Shown here: in pieces, positions 8,782-17,418 of the stretch
How the letters are laid out: the number at the start of each line of letters is the position of its first letter
Position numbering within the stretch: the stretch's first letter is position 1
From: JACVRX01 sp035697245
GTDB taxonomy: Bacteria; Actinomycetota; Actinomycetes; Jiangellales; Jiangellaceae
DNA: 39,487 bases
NCBI GenBank assembly: GCA_035697245.1
Contig: DASSDH010000160.1
Span: 1 to 39,487, forward strand
Direction of reading: 5' to 3'
Notes under the pieces: generated by a model
What the model was told of the DNA's origin: nothing
Databases searched by the model: none
The model's input: the letters and a program-made list of their open reading frames with translations, nothing else
Translations under genes and position numbers: made by a program

Positions 8782-9726
8782 ATGAGTGAAGTACTGGTCC
8801 TGGTCGATCACGTCGAGGGCACTGTTCGCAAGACGACTCTGGAGCTGTTGACGATCGCCCGGCGGATCGGCGAACCGTCGGCTATCTTCATCGGCTCCGG
8901 CTACGAGGCGGCCAAGGAAACCCTTGCGCAGTACGGTGCCGCCAAGATCTTCGTGGCCGACGCGCCCGAGCTCGAGGAGTTCCTGGTCGCCCCCAAGGCG
9001 GAAGTGGTCGCCCAGGCGGCGGTTTCGTCGCCGGCTGCCGTTCTGATCACGTCGAGCCCTGAGGGCAAGGAGATCGCGGCGCGACTGGCGATCAAGCTCG
9101 GCTCGGGGATCATCACCGACGCCACCGACGTAGGGGCGGACCTCACCACGACCCAGTCAGTGTTCGCCGGCAGTTACACGGTGACCGCGAAGGTCACCCA
9201 CGGGGTTCCGATCATCACCGTCAAGCCCAACGCGGTCACTCCGCAGCCGGCTCCCACGACTCCGGTCGAAGAGAAGGTCGAGGTGGTCCTGTCGGAGGCG
9301 GCGAAGGCAGCGCGGATCGTCGACCGGCAGCCGCGAGCGGCCACGGGCCGGCCGGAGTTGGCCGAAGCTGCGATCGTCGTGTCCGGTGGGCGCGGCACGG
9401 CCGGGGACTTCGGGCCGGTCGAGGCACTGGCCGATGCGCTGGGAGGTGCCGTCGGAGCTTCCCGGGCAGCGGTTGACTCGGGCTGGTATCCGCACGCCTA
9501 CCAGATCGGCCAGACCGGAAAGACCGTGTCCCCTCAGCTCTACATCGCGGCCGGCATCTCCGGCGCGATACAGCACAAGGCCGGGATGCAAACCTCGAAG
9601 AACGTCGTCGTCGTCAACAAGGACGGCGAGGCGCCGATCTTCGCGATGGCCGACTTCGGCGTAGTGGGGGACCTGCACACGGTGCTGCCTCAGGCCGTGG
9701 AGGAGATCGAGAAGCGGAAGGGATAG
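8782..9726 (+). CDS. etfA: Electron transfer flavoprotein alpha subunit
   Basis: EtfA (314 residues) binds the redox-active FAD of the ETF dimer. The C-terminal FAD-binding domain is well preserved: VVSGGRGTAGDFGPVEAL (residues about 200-217), the PQLYIAAGISGAIQHKAGM segment (about 250-268) and the closing NKDGEAPIFAMADFGVVGD block. The start ATG has a good Shine-Dalgarno GGGAGG at 8769-8774 with 7-base spacing, as expected for a downstream cistron in an otherwise leaderless region. No ETF:quinone oxidoreductase gene is present, so the electron exit to the respiratory chain is encoded elsewhere. Confidence 0.96.
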   Translation: MSEVLVLVDHVEGTVRKTTLELLTIARRIGEPSAIFIGSGYEAAKETLAQYGAAKIFVADAPELEEFLVAPKAEVVAQAAVSSPAAVLITSSPEGKEIAARLAIKLGSGIITDATDVGADLTTTQSVFAGSYTVTAKVTHGVPIITVKPNAVTPQPAPTTPVEEKVEVVLSEAAKAARIVDRQPRAATGRPELAEAAIVVSGGRGTAGDFGPVEALADALGGAVGASRAAVDSGWYPHAYQIGQTGKTVSPQLYIAAGISGAIQHKAGMQTSKNVVVVNKDGEAPIFAMADFGVVGDLHTVLPQAVEEIEKRKG

Positions 9727-9731
9727 CCGGC

Positions 9732-10922
9732 GTGGGTGTCTATCTCGACCACGCCGCGACGACCCCGGTGAGGCCCGAGGTCGTCGCGGTCGTTGCTGCA
9801 CAGCTCAGGTCATTGGGTAACCCGTCGTCGTTGCACGCGGCCGGCCGTGCTGCTCGCAAGTCGGTGGAGGAGTCGCGCGAGCGGGTCGCGGATGCGCTGG
9901 GGGCTCGACCGGGCGAGGTGGTGTTCACCTCAGGCGGCACCGAAGCTGACAACCTGGCGGTGAAGGGCCTGTTCTGGTCGCGGCGTTCCGCCGACCCCGC
10001 TCGGGTGCGCGTCATCGTGTGCGCGGTCGAGCATCACGCCGTGCTCGAGGCCGTGCAGTGGCTCGGGGAGGTCCAGGGCGCCACAGTCGAATGGTTGCCT
10101 GTCGACGGGCACGGCCGGGTGGACACCGGGGCGCTGCGATCGGCGCTGGCCCAAGACGCCGCCTCCGTCGCTCTCATCACCGTCATGTGGGCGAACAACG
10201 AGGTCGGGACTCTTCAGCCCGTACACGAGGTGGTGGCCGCCGCGCGGCCACACGGCATTCCGGTGCACTCCGACGCCGTCCAGGCGGTCGGTCAGGTGCC
10301 GGTCGACTTCGGCGCGAGCGGGCTGGCAGCGATGTCGGTCTCCGGCCACAAGGTGGGCGGCCCGATGGGCGTGGGCGCGCTGCTGGTACGCCCAGACGTC
10401 GAGCTGGTGCCCGTCCTGCATGGCGGTGGACAGGAGCGCGACGTGCGGTCAGGGACTGTGGACGTTGCCGGCGCGGCGGGCTTTGCGGAATCGGTTGTGA
10501 CGGCCACGGAGACCCGGGCTGCAGAAGCGCGGCGGCTCGCAGGACTGCGCCACGACCTTGTCCGTGCGGTCCAGGCTGCGGTGCCCGACGCCGTGCTCAA
10601 CGGAGAACCGACTGCGGCCGGACGTCTGCCCGGCAACGCTCACTTCTCCTTTCCTGGCTGCGAGGGCGACTCGCTGTTGCTGCTGCTGGACGGCGCGGGC
10701 ATCGAGTGCTCGACCGGGAGCGCGTGCTCTGCCGGTGTCTCCCAGCCGTCGCATGTGCTGGCTGCCATGGGCGTTCCGGCAGACCTGGCCCGTGGGTCGC
10801 TGCGCTTCACGCTCGGCCACACGTCTACCGCAGCCGATGTCGAGGCACTGGCGGCGGTCATCGGACCCGTAGTGAAACGTGCCCGGGCCGCGAGTGCGGC
10901 CGAGCGGCGACGGGACGGCTGA
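9732..10922 (+). CDS. Cysteine desulfurase (NifS/IscS family)
   Basis: This PLP enzyme mobilises sulfur from L-cysteine as a protein-bound persulfide. It has 396 residues and begins MGVYLDHAATTPVRP, the standard class V aminotransferase N-terminus. The PLP lysine is Lys207 in SVSGHKVGG and the persulfide Cys is Cys332 in STGSACSAG. The short catalytic loop and overall length match IscS/NifS-type (group I) rather than SufS. mnmA follows after 2 bases, so this enzyme very probably supplies sulfur for tRNA 2-thiouridine, and perhaps for Fe-S clusters such as that of IlvD. The GTG start has AAGGGA 8 bases upstream. Coupling to etfA is possible, as the gap is only 5 bases. Confidence 0.93.
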   Translation: MGVYLDHAATTPVRPEVVAVVAAQLRSLGNPSSLHAAGRAARKSVEESRERVADALGARPGEVVFTSGGTEADNLAVKGLFWSRRSADPARVRVIVCAVEHHAVLEAVQWLGEVQGATVEWLPVDGHGRVDTGALRSALAQDAASVALITVMWANNEVGTLQPVHEVVAAARPHGIPVHSDAVQAVGQVPVDFGASGLAAMSVSGHKVGGPMGVGALLVRPDVELVPVLHGGGQERDVRSGTVDVAGAAGFAESVVTATETRAAEARRLAGLRHDLVRAVQAAVPDAVLNGEPTAAGRLPGNAHFSFPGCEGDSLLLLLDGAGIECSTGSACSAGVSQPSHVLAAMGVPADLARGSLRFTLGHTSTAADVEALAAVIGPVVKRARAASAAERRRDG

Positions 10923-10924
10923 CG

Positions 10925-12046
10925 ATGCGAGTACTCGCCGCCATGTCTGGCGGAGTCGACTCGGCGGTCGCCGCGGCCAGGTGCGTCGACGCCGGTCATG
11001 ACGTCACTGGAGTCCATCTCGCGCTGTCGGCTAATCCATTGTCCTTCCGCAGCGGCGCCCGCGGCTGTTGCACACTCGAGGATGCTCGGGATGCCCGCCG
11101 GGCTGCCGACGTCCTCGGCATCCCGTTCTACGTATGGGACCTTTCCGAGCGCTTTCGTGCCGACGTCGTGGCCGACTTCGTGGCCGAGTACGCCGCCGGG
11201 CGCACGCCCAATCCGTGCCTGCGGTGCAACGAGAAGATCAAGTTCGCGGCGGTCCTGGACCGAGCGGTGGCACTCGGATTCGACGCCGTGTGCACCGGGC
11301 ATTACGCGAAGCTCGTCGACGGGACCAATGGTCGCGAGCTGCACCGCGCCGCCGATGCAGTCAAAGACCAGTCCTACGTCCTCGGCGTGCTGACAGCTGC
11401 CCAGCTGGCTCATGCGATGTTTCCGCTCGGGGCGACGGTCAAATCCGATGTCCGCGCCGAAGCATCCCGGCGAGGGTTGGCCGTCGCGCACAAGCCGGAC
11501 AGCCACGACATCTGCTTCGTCGCGGACGGCGACACCGCCGGGTTCCTCCGCCACGAGTTGGGCGATGCGCCGGGGCAGATCGTCGACCAGGACGGGTCGG
11601 TCGTCGGCGAGCACGACGGTGCCTACGCCTACACCGTCGGGCAACGGCGGGGTCTGCGCATCAGCCGGCCGGCGCCGGACGGCAAGCCTCGGTATGTCCT
11701 GGACATCTCGCCGGTCGAACGACGCGTCACGGTCGGGCCGGCCGAGGCGCTCGCTGTCGACGAGGTCGTCGGTGTCAAGCCGCGCTGGTGCGGTGCGCCA
11801 CCGTCCGGGCCGCTGGAGTGTCTGGCGCAGTACCGAGCACACGGCAGCGCCATTCCGGCATCGGCCGAGCTGGCCGGCGGGGTGGTCACCGTGCGCTTCG
11901 CCGCACCGCAGCACGGCGTCGCCCCCGGACAGGCAATTGTGCTCTACGACGGCACCAGGGTCATCGGCTCGGCCACCATCGACCGTACGGTGAGCATCGG
12001 AATGACCACGTTCACCAGCCCTGCCGGTACGTCACGAGGCTTGTAG
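10925..12046 (+). CDS. mnmA: tRNA-specific 2-thiouridylase MnmA
   Basis: MnmA installs the 2-thio group of U34 in tRNAs for Lys, Glu and Gln, using ATP and a persulfide. The 373-residue protein starts at ATG 10925 with the PP-loop MSGGVDSA at residues 7-14. The reactive cysteines are Cys98 in TPNPCLRCN and Cys197 in SHDICFV. The GHYAK and YTVGQRRGL motifs are present, followed by the C-terminal beta-barrel. The reading frame stays open far upstream of 10925 inside the desulfurase gene, but that is a frame shadow. The 2-base gap to the desulfurase gene suggests translational coupling. The order desulfurase, mnmA, metE-like, ligA is a recurring actinobacterial arrangement. Confidence 0.96.
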   Translation: MRVLAAMSGGVDSAVAAARCVDAGHDVTGVHLALSANPLSFRSGARGCCTLEDARDARRAADVLGIPFYVWDLSERFRADVVADFVAEYAAGRTPNPCLRCNEKIKFAAVLDRAVALGFDAVCTGHYAKLVDGTNGRELHRAADAVKDQSYVLGVLTAAQLAHAMFPLGATVKSDVRAEASRRGLAVAHKPDSHDICFVADGDTAGFLRHELGDAPGQIVDQDGSVVGEHDGAYAYTVGQRRGLRISRPAPDGKPRYVLDISPVERRVTVGPAEALAVDEVVGVKPRWCGAPPSGPLECLAQYRAHGSAIPASAELAGGVVTVRFAAPQHGVAPGQAIVLYDGTRVIGSATIDRTVSIGMTTFTSPAGTSRGL

Positions 12047-12071
12047 GCCTGGTGATGTACGAGCTCGCCTG

Positions 12072-13094
12072 GTGATGGGTGCCGTGGCGTTCCCGTGGGG
12101 CGTCGGCGTGGCCACGGGTGTGGGCTCGCTTCCTCATCATGACCGGGACGAGGCGGCGCGCTTCGTCGTCGGAGAACTGCCGGACTTTCCGCATCTATTC
12201 GAGCTGCCCGGCCGGGGCGCCGGCTCGGACATGATCGGCCGGACGGCAGCCCTGCTGGTGGACCTGCATGTCGACCTGCAGCCTTCCGGGTGGCGGCTGG
12301 TGGACCGGCCCGGTCGGGACGAGAAGAGCGCAGCAGCGGCGCTGCAGGCGGACCTGGACGCGCTGGAACTGTCTGCGCTCGGCTACACCGGCCCGCTGAA
12401 GGTTCAGGTGACGGGCCCGTGGACGCTGGCTGCGGCCCTCGACCGTCCGCGCGGCGGACAGGCGCTGGCCGACCAGGGTGCCCGACGGGATCTCGTGCAG
12501 TCGCTCGCCGAGGGGATCGAGCAACACGCGGGGGAGGTCGGGCGGCGGGTTCCGGGCGCTGTCGTCGTCGTCCAGGTCGACGAGCCGGCACTGCCGAGCG
12601 TCCTCGCCGGATCGGTACCGACTCGCAGCGGCCTTGCCCGCGTCGGCGTCGTTTCGGCGGCTGAGGTCGAGTCCGGACTTGCGGCAGTAATCAGTGTGGC
12701 AGGGCAGTGGCCCGTGGTGCACTGTTGCGCAGCCAAGCCCCCGATAGCGCTGGTGCACCGAGCGGGTGCGGTCGCCGTCTCATGCGACGTGGCCATGCTG
12801 GATGACACCACTGTCGACGAACTGGCGGCCGCGGTCGACGCCGGTATCTGCGTATGGCCGGGCGTCGTGCCGGTGCTCGCACCGGCCGTTCCGCCGTCGG
12901 ACCGAGATCTCGCCGACCTGCTGCAGCGGCTGTTCAGCCGGCTCGACCAGGACCCGGCAAACCTGGCGCCCGGAGTCGTCGTCACACCGGCCTGTGGCCT
13001 CGCCGGCACGGACGAGGGCTGGGCGCGCGCCGCCTACGCCCTTGCGGTCCGCACTGGACGGGCGTTCGCGGACGCCGTCGGCGGCGGTCGGTAA
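12072..13094 (+). CDS. MetE C-terminal-like protein (putative cobalamin-independent methionine synthase-type)
   Basis: This 340-residue protein resembles the C-terminal catalytic half of cobalamin-independent methionine synthase. Visible markers are TGVGSLPH (residues about 15-22), KVQVTGPWTLA (about 113), QVDEPALPS (about 170-178), VVHCCAAKPP (about 215-224) and VTPACGLAG (about 307-315). The last two carry the His, Cys and Cys that would be zinc ligands. The large N-terminal MetE domain that helps bind the folate substrate is absent, so the methyl donor and the reaction are uncertain. From memory, mycobacteria have a similar gene near ligA. The start could be GTG 12072 or ATG 12075, and no Shine-Dalgarno is obvious for either. 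Its TAA stop forms the first half of the ligA -10 box. Confidence 0.82.
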   Translation: MMGAVAFPWGVGVATGVGSLPHHDRDEAARFVVGELPDFPHLFELPGRGAGSDMIGRTAALLVDLHVDLQPSGWRLVDRPGRDEKSAAAALQADLDALELSALGYTGPLKVQVTGPWTLAAALDRPRGGQALADQGARRDLVQSLAEGIEQHAGEVGRRVPGAVVVVQVDEPALPSVLAGSVPTRSGLARVGVVSAAEVESGLAAVISVAGQWPVVHCCAAKPPIALVHRAGAVAVSCDVAMLDDTTVDELAAAVDAGICVWPGVVPVLAPAVPPSDRDLADLLQRLFSRLDQDPANLAPGVVVTPACGLAGTDEGWARAAYALAVRTGRAFADAVGGGR

Positions 13095-13097
13095 CGT
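13092..13097 (+). promoter_or_regulatory. -10 box of ligA (TAACGT) built on the upstream stop codon
   Basis: TAACGT begins with the TAA stop of the metE-like gene and is followed by 7 bases and the GTG start of ligA. It therefore predicts a leaderless ligA transcript that starts right after the preceding gene. Confidence 0.5.
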
Positions 13098-13104
13098 CAG
13101 TTCC

Positions 13105-15222
13105 GTGACGACGACATCCTCGGAGCCGGCCGGCGCAGCGGAGGTTCCCGCCGACGTTCGGCAGCGCCACGCGAGTCTGGCCGAAGAGATCGAGGGGCAC
13201 CGTTATCGCTACTTCGTGCTGGATTCACCGTCGGTCGCCGACGGCGAGTTCGACGCCTTGTTGCGCGCGCTCGAGCGCATCGAGGAGGCCTACCCAGCGC
13301 TGCGCACGCCGGATTCGCCGACCCAGAAAGTGGGGTCCACGTACTCGACGGACTTCACGCCGGTCGAGCACCCGTCGCGGATGGAGAGCCTGGACAACGC
13401 ATTCACCGACGCCGACCTCGCCGCGTGGGCGGCCCGCGCAGAGCGGGTCGTCGGGGCAGGTGCCGAGTATCTGTGTGAGCCCAAGGTCGACGGGCTGGCC
13501 ATCAACCTGACCTATCAGGACGGCAGGCTGGTGCGGGCAGCCACCAGGGGCGACGGCCGTACCGGGGAGGACGTCACGCCGAACGTGCGGACGATTACTG
13601 GGGTCCCGGACCGGCTCGCCGGCGATCGTGTTCCCGAGCTGCTCGAGGTTCGAGGCGAGGTCTACTTTCCGGTCGAGGGGTTCGAATCGCTGAACGCCGC
13701 ACTTGGCGACGCGGGTAAGACCCCGTTCGCCAACCCGCGCAACGCCGCAGCCGGTTCGCTGCGGCAGAAGGATCCTCGAGTTTCGGCTTCCCGGCCGTTG
13801 CGGATGGTGTGTCACGGAGTCGGCCGGCGCGAGGGAGTGCAGATCGAGCGCCAGTCCGCGGCGTACGACCTGCTCCGCGGATGGGGCCTGCCGATCAGCG
13901 ACCGGGTGCGAGTGGTCCCCGACCTGGCGGCGGTCATGCGGTACATCGCCTATTACGGCGAGCACCGTCACGACGTCGAACACGAGATCGATGGTGTCGT
14001 CGTCAAGGTCGACCAGGTCGACCTCCAGCGCCGCTTGGGATCGACGTCGCGGGCGCCGCGCTGGGCGATCGCCTTCAAGTACCCACCCGAGGAGGTCACC
14101 ACCAAGCTGCTCGACATCAGGGTCAACGTGGGACGCACCGGCCGGGTGACGCCGTACGGCGTGATGGAGCCGGTGAAGGTGTCCGGGTCGACCGTCGAGC
14201 AGGCGACGCTGCACAACGCTCAGGAGGTCGCGCGCAAGGGCGTGCTGATCGGTGACACTGTCGTGCTTCGCAAAGCCGGCGACGTCATCCCGGAGATCGT
14301 CGGGCCGGTGGTCGACCTGCGGGACGGCTCGGAGCGGCCGTTCGAGATGCCACGAACCTGCCCGGCCTGCGGCACGCCGTTGGCCCGGGAGAAGGAGGCC
14401 GACGCCGACATTCGCTGCCCGAACACCCGCTCGTGTCCGGCCCAGCTGAGGGAGCGGTTGTTTCACCTTGCCGGGCGGGGAGCGTTCGACATCGAGGTGC
14501 TGGGGTGGGAGGCCGCCGCGGCCCTGCTCGACGCCGGTGTGGTCCGCGACGAGGGCGACGTGTTCTCCCTCGACGCGGCAACTCTGCGGACGGTACCGCT
14601 GTTCGTCCGACAGGACGGCGAGCTGACGGCCAATGCCCAGAAGCTGCTCGACAACCTGACGGTGGCGAAGCAGCGTCCGTTGTGGCGGGTCTTGGTGGCG
14701 CTCTCCATCCGGCACGTCGGTCCTACCGCGGCTCGGGCGCTCGCCACGCAGTTCGGTTCGCTGGACGCCATAGAGCACGCGGCAAACGAGGGCGAGAGTG
14801 TTGAGGCCCGGCTGGCCGCAGCCGATGGCGTCGGCCCGACCATCGCCGCATCGCTACGGGAATGGTTCGCCGTCGACTGGCATCGTGACGTCGTGCGCAA
14901 GTGGCGCGCCGCCGGGGTCCGGGTGGCAGACGTGCGAGACGAGTCCGTGCCGCGCAGCCTGGAGGGCCTCAGCATCGTCGTCACCGGCTCGTTGTCCGGC
15001 TTCTCCCGGGACGAGGCAAGGGAAGCGATCATTCTCCGCGGCGGCAAGGCATCGGGTTCGGTGTCGAAGAGCACCGCATTCGTGGTTGTGGGCGACAACC
15101 CTGGGTCCAAGCACGACAAGGCGATCTCACTGAAAGTGCCAGTCCTGGACGAGGCGGGCTTCCGAGTACTTCTCGACGACGGCCCGGAAGCGGTGACCGA
15201 GATCGCCCAGCCAGGTGGATAG
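13105..15222 (+). CDS. ligA: NAD-dependent DNA ligase LigA
   Basis: LigA seals nicks between Okazaki fragments and in repair, using NAD+. I place the start at GTG 13105 (705 residues), because it follows a -10 box by 7 bases and the protein then begins where LigA homologues begin. In-frame sequence further upstream lies inside the metE-like gene. Domains in order: Ia (YRYFVLDSPSVADGEFD, about 30-55), adenylation with the active Lys127 in CEPKVDGLA, OB fold, a four-Cys zinc finger (CPACGTPL to CPNTRSCPAQ, about 420-450), helix-hairpin-helix region (about 480-600) and C-terminal BRCT (LEGLSIVVTGSLSGFSRDEA onward, about 618-700). It is complete and normal in length. The TAG stop overlaps the -10 box of the next gene. 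Confidence 0.97.
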   Translation: MTTTSSEPAGAAEVPADVRQRHASLAEEIEGHRYRYFVLDSPSVADGEFDALLRALERIEEAYPALRTPDSPTQKVGSTYSTDFTPVEHPSRMESLDNAFTDADLAAWAARAERVVGAGAEYLCEPKVDGLAINLTYQDGRLVRAATRGDGRTGEDVTPNVRTITGVPDRLAGDRVPELLEVRGEVYFPVEGFESLNAALGDAGKTPFANPRNAAAGSLRQKDPRVSASRPLRMVCHGVGRREGVQIERQSAAYDLLRGWGLPISDRVRVVPDLAAVMRYIAYYGEHRHDVEHEIDGVVVKVDQVDLQRRLGSTSRAPRWAIAFKYPPEEVTTKLLDIRVNVGRTGRVTPYGVMEPVKVSGSTVEQATLHNAQEVARKGVLIGDTVVLRKAGDVIPEIVGPVVDLRDGSERPFEMPRTCPACGTPLAREKEADADIRCPNTRSCPAQLRERLFHLAGRGAFDIEVLGWEAAAALLDAGVVRDEGDVFSLDAATLRTVPLFVRQDGELTANAQKLLDNLTVAKQRPLWRVLVALSIRHVGPTAARALATQFGSLDAIEHAANEGESVEARLAAADGVGPTIAASLREWFAVDWHRDVVRKWRAAGVRVADVRDESVPRSLEGLSIVVTGSLSGFSRDEAREAIILRGGKASGSVSKSTAFVVVGDNPGSKHDKAISLKVPVLDEAGFRVLLDDGPEAVTEIAQPGG

Positions 15223-15225
15223 CCT
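15220..15225 (+). promoter_or_regulatory. -10 box of the DUF4190 gene (TAGCCT) built on the ligA stop codon
   Basis: TAGCCT starts with the TAG stop codon of ligA. Seven bases later comes the ATG at 15233, with no Shine-Dalgarno between. Confidence 0.5.
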
Positions 15226-15232
15226 GTGCGCC

Positions 15233-15925
15233 ATGTCCGACCCGTACGCGTACCCGACGTCGCCGCCGCCAGAGCCCGGCGAGACTGCGCAAAGCTGGCC
15301 ACCGCCGCCCGGTTACCTGCCGCCGGAAGAGCAGCGGACCAATGGCTTCGCGATCGCCTCGCTGGTCTTCGGGATCATCAGCGGAATTCTGCTGGCGGTG
15401 ATCTTCGGGATCATCGCGCTGGTCCAGATCCCCAAGAAGAACCAGAAGGGCAAGGGGATGGCCATCGCCGGCCTGGTACTGGCCGGAGTGTGGACGTTGA
15501 TCTGGGTCGCGTTGATCGTCGTGGTCGTCATGACCAGCGCCGACCGGGACGCTGCCACCGGGGAGATCACCGACGCCGGGGATGTGTCGACGTTGTCGCT
15601 GGAGGTCGGCGACTGCGTGAACGACCTCGAGGAAAGTGAGGCAGTCGCCACGCTGCCGGCGGTTCCGTGCGACCAGCCCCATGAAGGCGAGGTGTTCGCG
15701 CTGTTCGACTTACCCGAGGGCGACTATCCGACCGAGGCCGAGTTGATCGACCAGGCGGAGACCGGATGTGTCGACCGGCTGATGGTGTACGCCCCGGAAG
15801 CCGCCCAGGATCCTGCCATCGGATTGTTCTACTTCTACCCGCTGGAAGCCTCCTGGCCGGCAGACCGGCAGGTGGTGTGCATCGCCGCGGCAGCTGAGAC
15901 GATGACCGGCTCGATCGCGGAATGA
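15233..15925 (+). CDS. DUF4190 membrane protein with septum-formation-like extracytoplasmic domain
   Basis: This is a 230-residue protein of unknown exact role. A Pro/Tyr-rich cytoplasmic N-terminus (residues 1-35) leads into two membrane segments: about 37-62 (FAIASLVFGIISGILLAVIFGIIALV) and about 74-98 (GLVLAGVWTLIWVALIVVVVM). Together these form a DUF4190 unit. The rest is predicted to be outside the cell and starts with VGDCVNDL and VPCDQPHEGEVFA, the pattern of the actinobacterial septum-formation domain, with Cys residues that may form disulfides. ATG 15233 is preferred over the in-frame ATG at 15215, because the latter lies before the predicted transcription start. A link to cell division is only by family name. 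Confidence 0.8.
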   Translation: MSDPYAYPTSPPPEPGETAQSWPPPPGYLPPEEQRTNGFAIASLVFGIISGILLAVIFGIIALVQIPKKNQKGKGMAIAGLVLAGVWTLIWVALIVVVVMTSADRDAATGEITDAGDVSTLSLEVGDCVNDLEESEAVATLPAVPCDQPHEGEVFALFDLPEGDYPTEAELIDQAETGCVDRLMVYAPEAAQDPAIGLFYFYPLEASWPADRQVVCIAAAAETMTGSIAE

Positions 15926-15944
15926 GCCTTCGCGCCAAAACCCG

Positions 15945-16979
15945 ATGACTTCCCGCGTGCTCGGCGAGCGTGACCTCAACCGGGCCGTGCTGGCCAGGCA
16001 GGGGCTGCTCGAGCCGTTCGACGAGCCGCTGCCGAGGGTCCTCGAGCGCGTCGGCGGCATCCAGGCGCAGTATGCACCGGTCATGTACATCGGGTTGTGG
16101 TCACGGATGCGGAGCTTCGCACGCTCCGACCTCACCCGGGCACTGCAGCAGCGAACGGTGGTCCAGGGCACGCTACTGCGCGGCACCATCCATCTGGTGT
16201 CACGCGAGGACTACTGGCCGTTCGCGGTCGCGGTGCGGCCGGAGCTTCGGGAGTGGTTCGTCAAGGTATCGAAGGGCGATCCATCGCAGGAAGGGCTCGA
16301 GCGAGCCGCGAAGACCGTCCAGGCCGCGCTCCACCACCGACCATTGCGCCAGACCGAGATCGACGAGCTGGTCGGCCGGCGCAACCGAGCCGGCATCAAC
16401 ATGGTCCTCGACATCGTGCGGGTCCCACCGTCGGGAACCTGGGAACGTCGCAGAGCAGATCTGCACGCAGACGCTGAGGGCTGGCTTGGCCCACCCGATG
16501 TGTCCGTGCTGGATGCCCAGGTCCTGCTCGTGCGCCGCTACCTCGGCGGGTTCGGGCCGGCCACCCGGGCCGAGATCGCGAACTGGGCAGGGCTCCCGGT
16601 GCGGTCCGTCGCCGCCGCGCTGAACCGAATCGACCACGTGACCTACGAGGCGGAGGACGGATCGACCTTGGTCGACCTGCCGGACGCGCCGCTGCCCGAT
16701 CCGGCCAGCCCAGTCCCGGTGCGGTTCCTGCCGACGTGGGACGCCACGTTGCTGGTTCACGCTCGGCGCGCGCGGATCCTGCCTGAGGCGTACCGGCCGA
16801 AGGTGTTCAACACCAAGACCCCACACTCGGTCCCGACATTCCTGGTCGACGGGTCAGTCGCCGGCACTTGGCGGTACGAGGACGGCCGGGTCGAGCTCAC
16901 GGAGTTCGACCCGTTGTCTCGGCGGGTCCGGCGCGAGGCGGAGCAGGCTGCCGATGCGCTGGCGGCGTTCCATCGTTAG
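15945..16979 (+). CDS. Winged-helix DNA-binding protein, AlkZ/YcaQ-like DNA glycosylase family
   Basis: This 344-residue protein belongs to the HTH_42 family that includes the DNA glycosylases AlkZ and YcaQ (AlkX), which unhook bulky or crosslinked alkyl adducts. The start LGERDLNRAVLARQGLL and the GGIQAQYAP segment are diagnostic. Gln40 and Gln42 form the QxQ catalytic pair of AlkZ-type members, whereas YcaQ has QxD. A tandem winged-helix arrangement continues through LLRGTIHLVSREDYWPFA (about 78-95) and GPATRAEIANWAGL (about 205). The C-terminal region contains LPTWDATLLVHARR (about 263). ATG 15945 has no clear Shine-Dalgarno or -10 box. There is no antibiotic cluster nearby, so it is probably a housekeeping repair protein. 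Confidence 0.84.
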   Translation: MTSRVLGERDLNRAVLARQGLLEPFDEPLPRVLERVGGIQAQYAPVMYIGLWSRMRSFARSDLTRALQQRTVVQGTLLRGTIHLVSREDYWPFAVAVRPELREWFVKVSKGDPSQEGLERAAKTVQAALHHRPLRQTEIDELVGRRNRAGINMVLDIVRVPPSGTWERRRADLHADAEGWLGPPDVSVLDAQVLLVRRYLGGFGPATRAEIANWAGLPVRSVAAALNRIDHVTYEAEDGSTLVDLPDAPLPDPASPVPVRFLPTWDATLLVHARRARILPEAYRPKVFNTKTPHSVPTFLVDGSVAGTWRYEDGRVELTEFDPLSRRVRREAEQAADALAAFHR

Positions 16980-16986
16980 CAAGTCG

Positions 16987-17418
16987 TCAGGTTCGCCACG
17001 GTGTCGGGGAGCCGACAGCCGCCTGGCGGGGCTGGAACTGACGAGCGCGACGTGACCCGCAGCCGGAAAGGGCGGCCAGCCAGAACAGCCCGAACAGCAG
17101 CCAAGGCATCCCGGTGAGGATCGCCGCTGCAACCAGGCCGATCACCAGAACTGGGAAAATCGGTGCGAACGGACGCGGCGACTGCCGAGATCGCGCAGTG
17201 GGCCCATGGACCGGCCGCACCTGTGCGGGCACTCGTGCCCACGGGCTCGGCAGGTCGGCGAACAACGGCTCCAGGTCGGCCTGGAATCGCGCCGTCCACA
17301 CCTGCTCGGACCGCTCCTCGTACTCCTCCTTGGAAAGCCGGCCGGTGGCGTAGTGCTCACCGAGCGCTTTTGCGGCGTGGTCGCGCTCGGCATCGCCGAT
17401 TCGCAGCTGGGCGCTCAT
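16987..17418 (-). CDS. DUF1707 (SHOCT-like) small membrane protein
   Basis: This is a 143-residue actinobacterial protein. The N-terminal DUF1707 module (MSAQLRIGDAERDHAAKALGEHY with GRLSKEEYEERSEQVWTA, residues 1-45) is a short helical motif found on many membrane and regulatory proteins. A basic Pro/Arg linker (about 60-82) is followed by two hydrophobic segments (about 86-103 and 104-118) and a basic tail. It overlaps the end of padR by four bases (ATGA), so its translation is coupled to the regulator. A PadR-controlled small membrane protein is a common pairing, but the function is unknown. Confidence 0.82.
   Translation of the reverse strand: MSAQLRIGDAERDHAAKALGEHYATGRLSKEEYEERSEQVWTARFQADLEPLFADLPSPWARVPAQVRPVHGPTARSRQSPRPFAPIFPVLVIGLVAAAILTGMPWLLFGLFWLAALSGCGSRRARQFQPRQAAVGSPTPWRT

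Noticed and set aside
10019..10924. Apparent 302-residue N-terminal fusion to MnmA
   Set aside because: The frame happens to be open inside the cysteine desulfurase gene. MnmA begins normally at ATG 10925 with its PP-loop.
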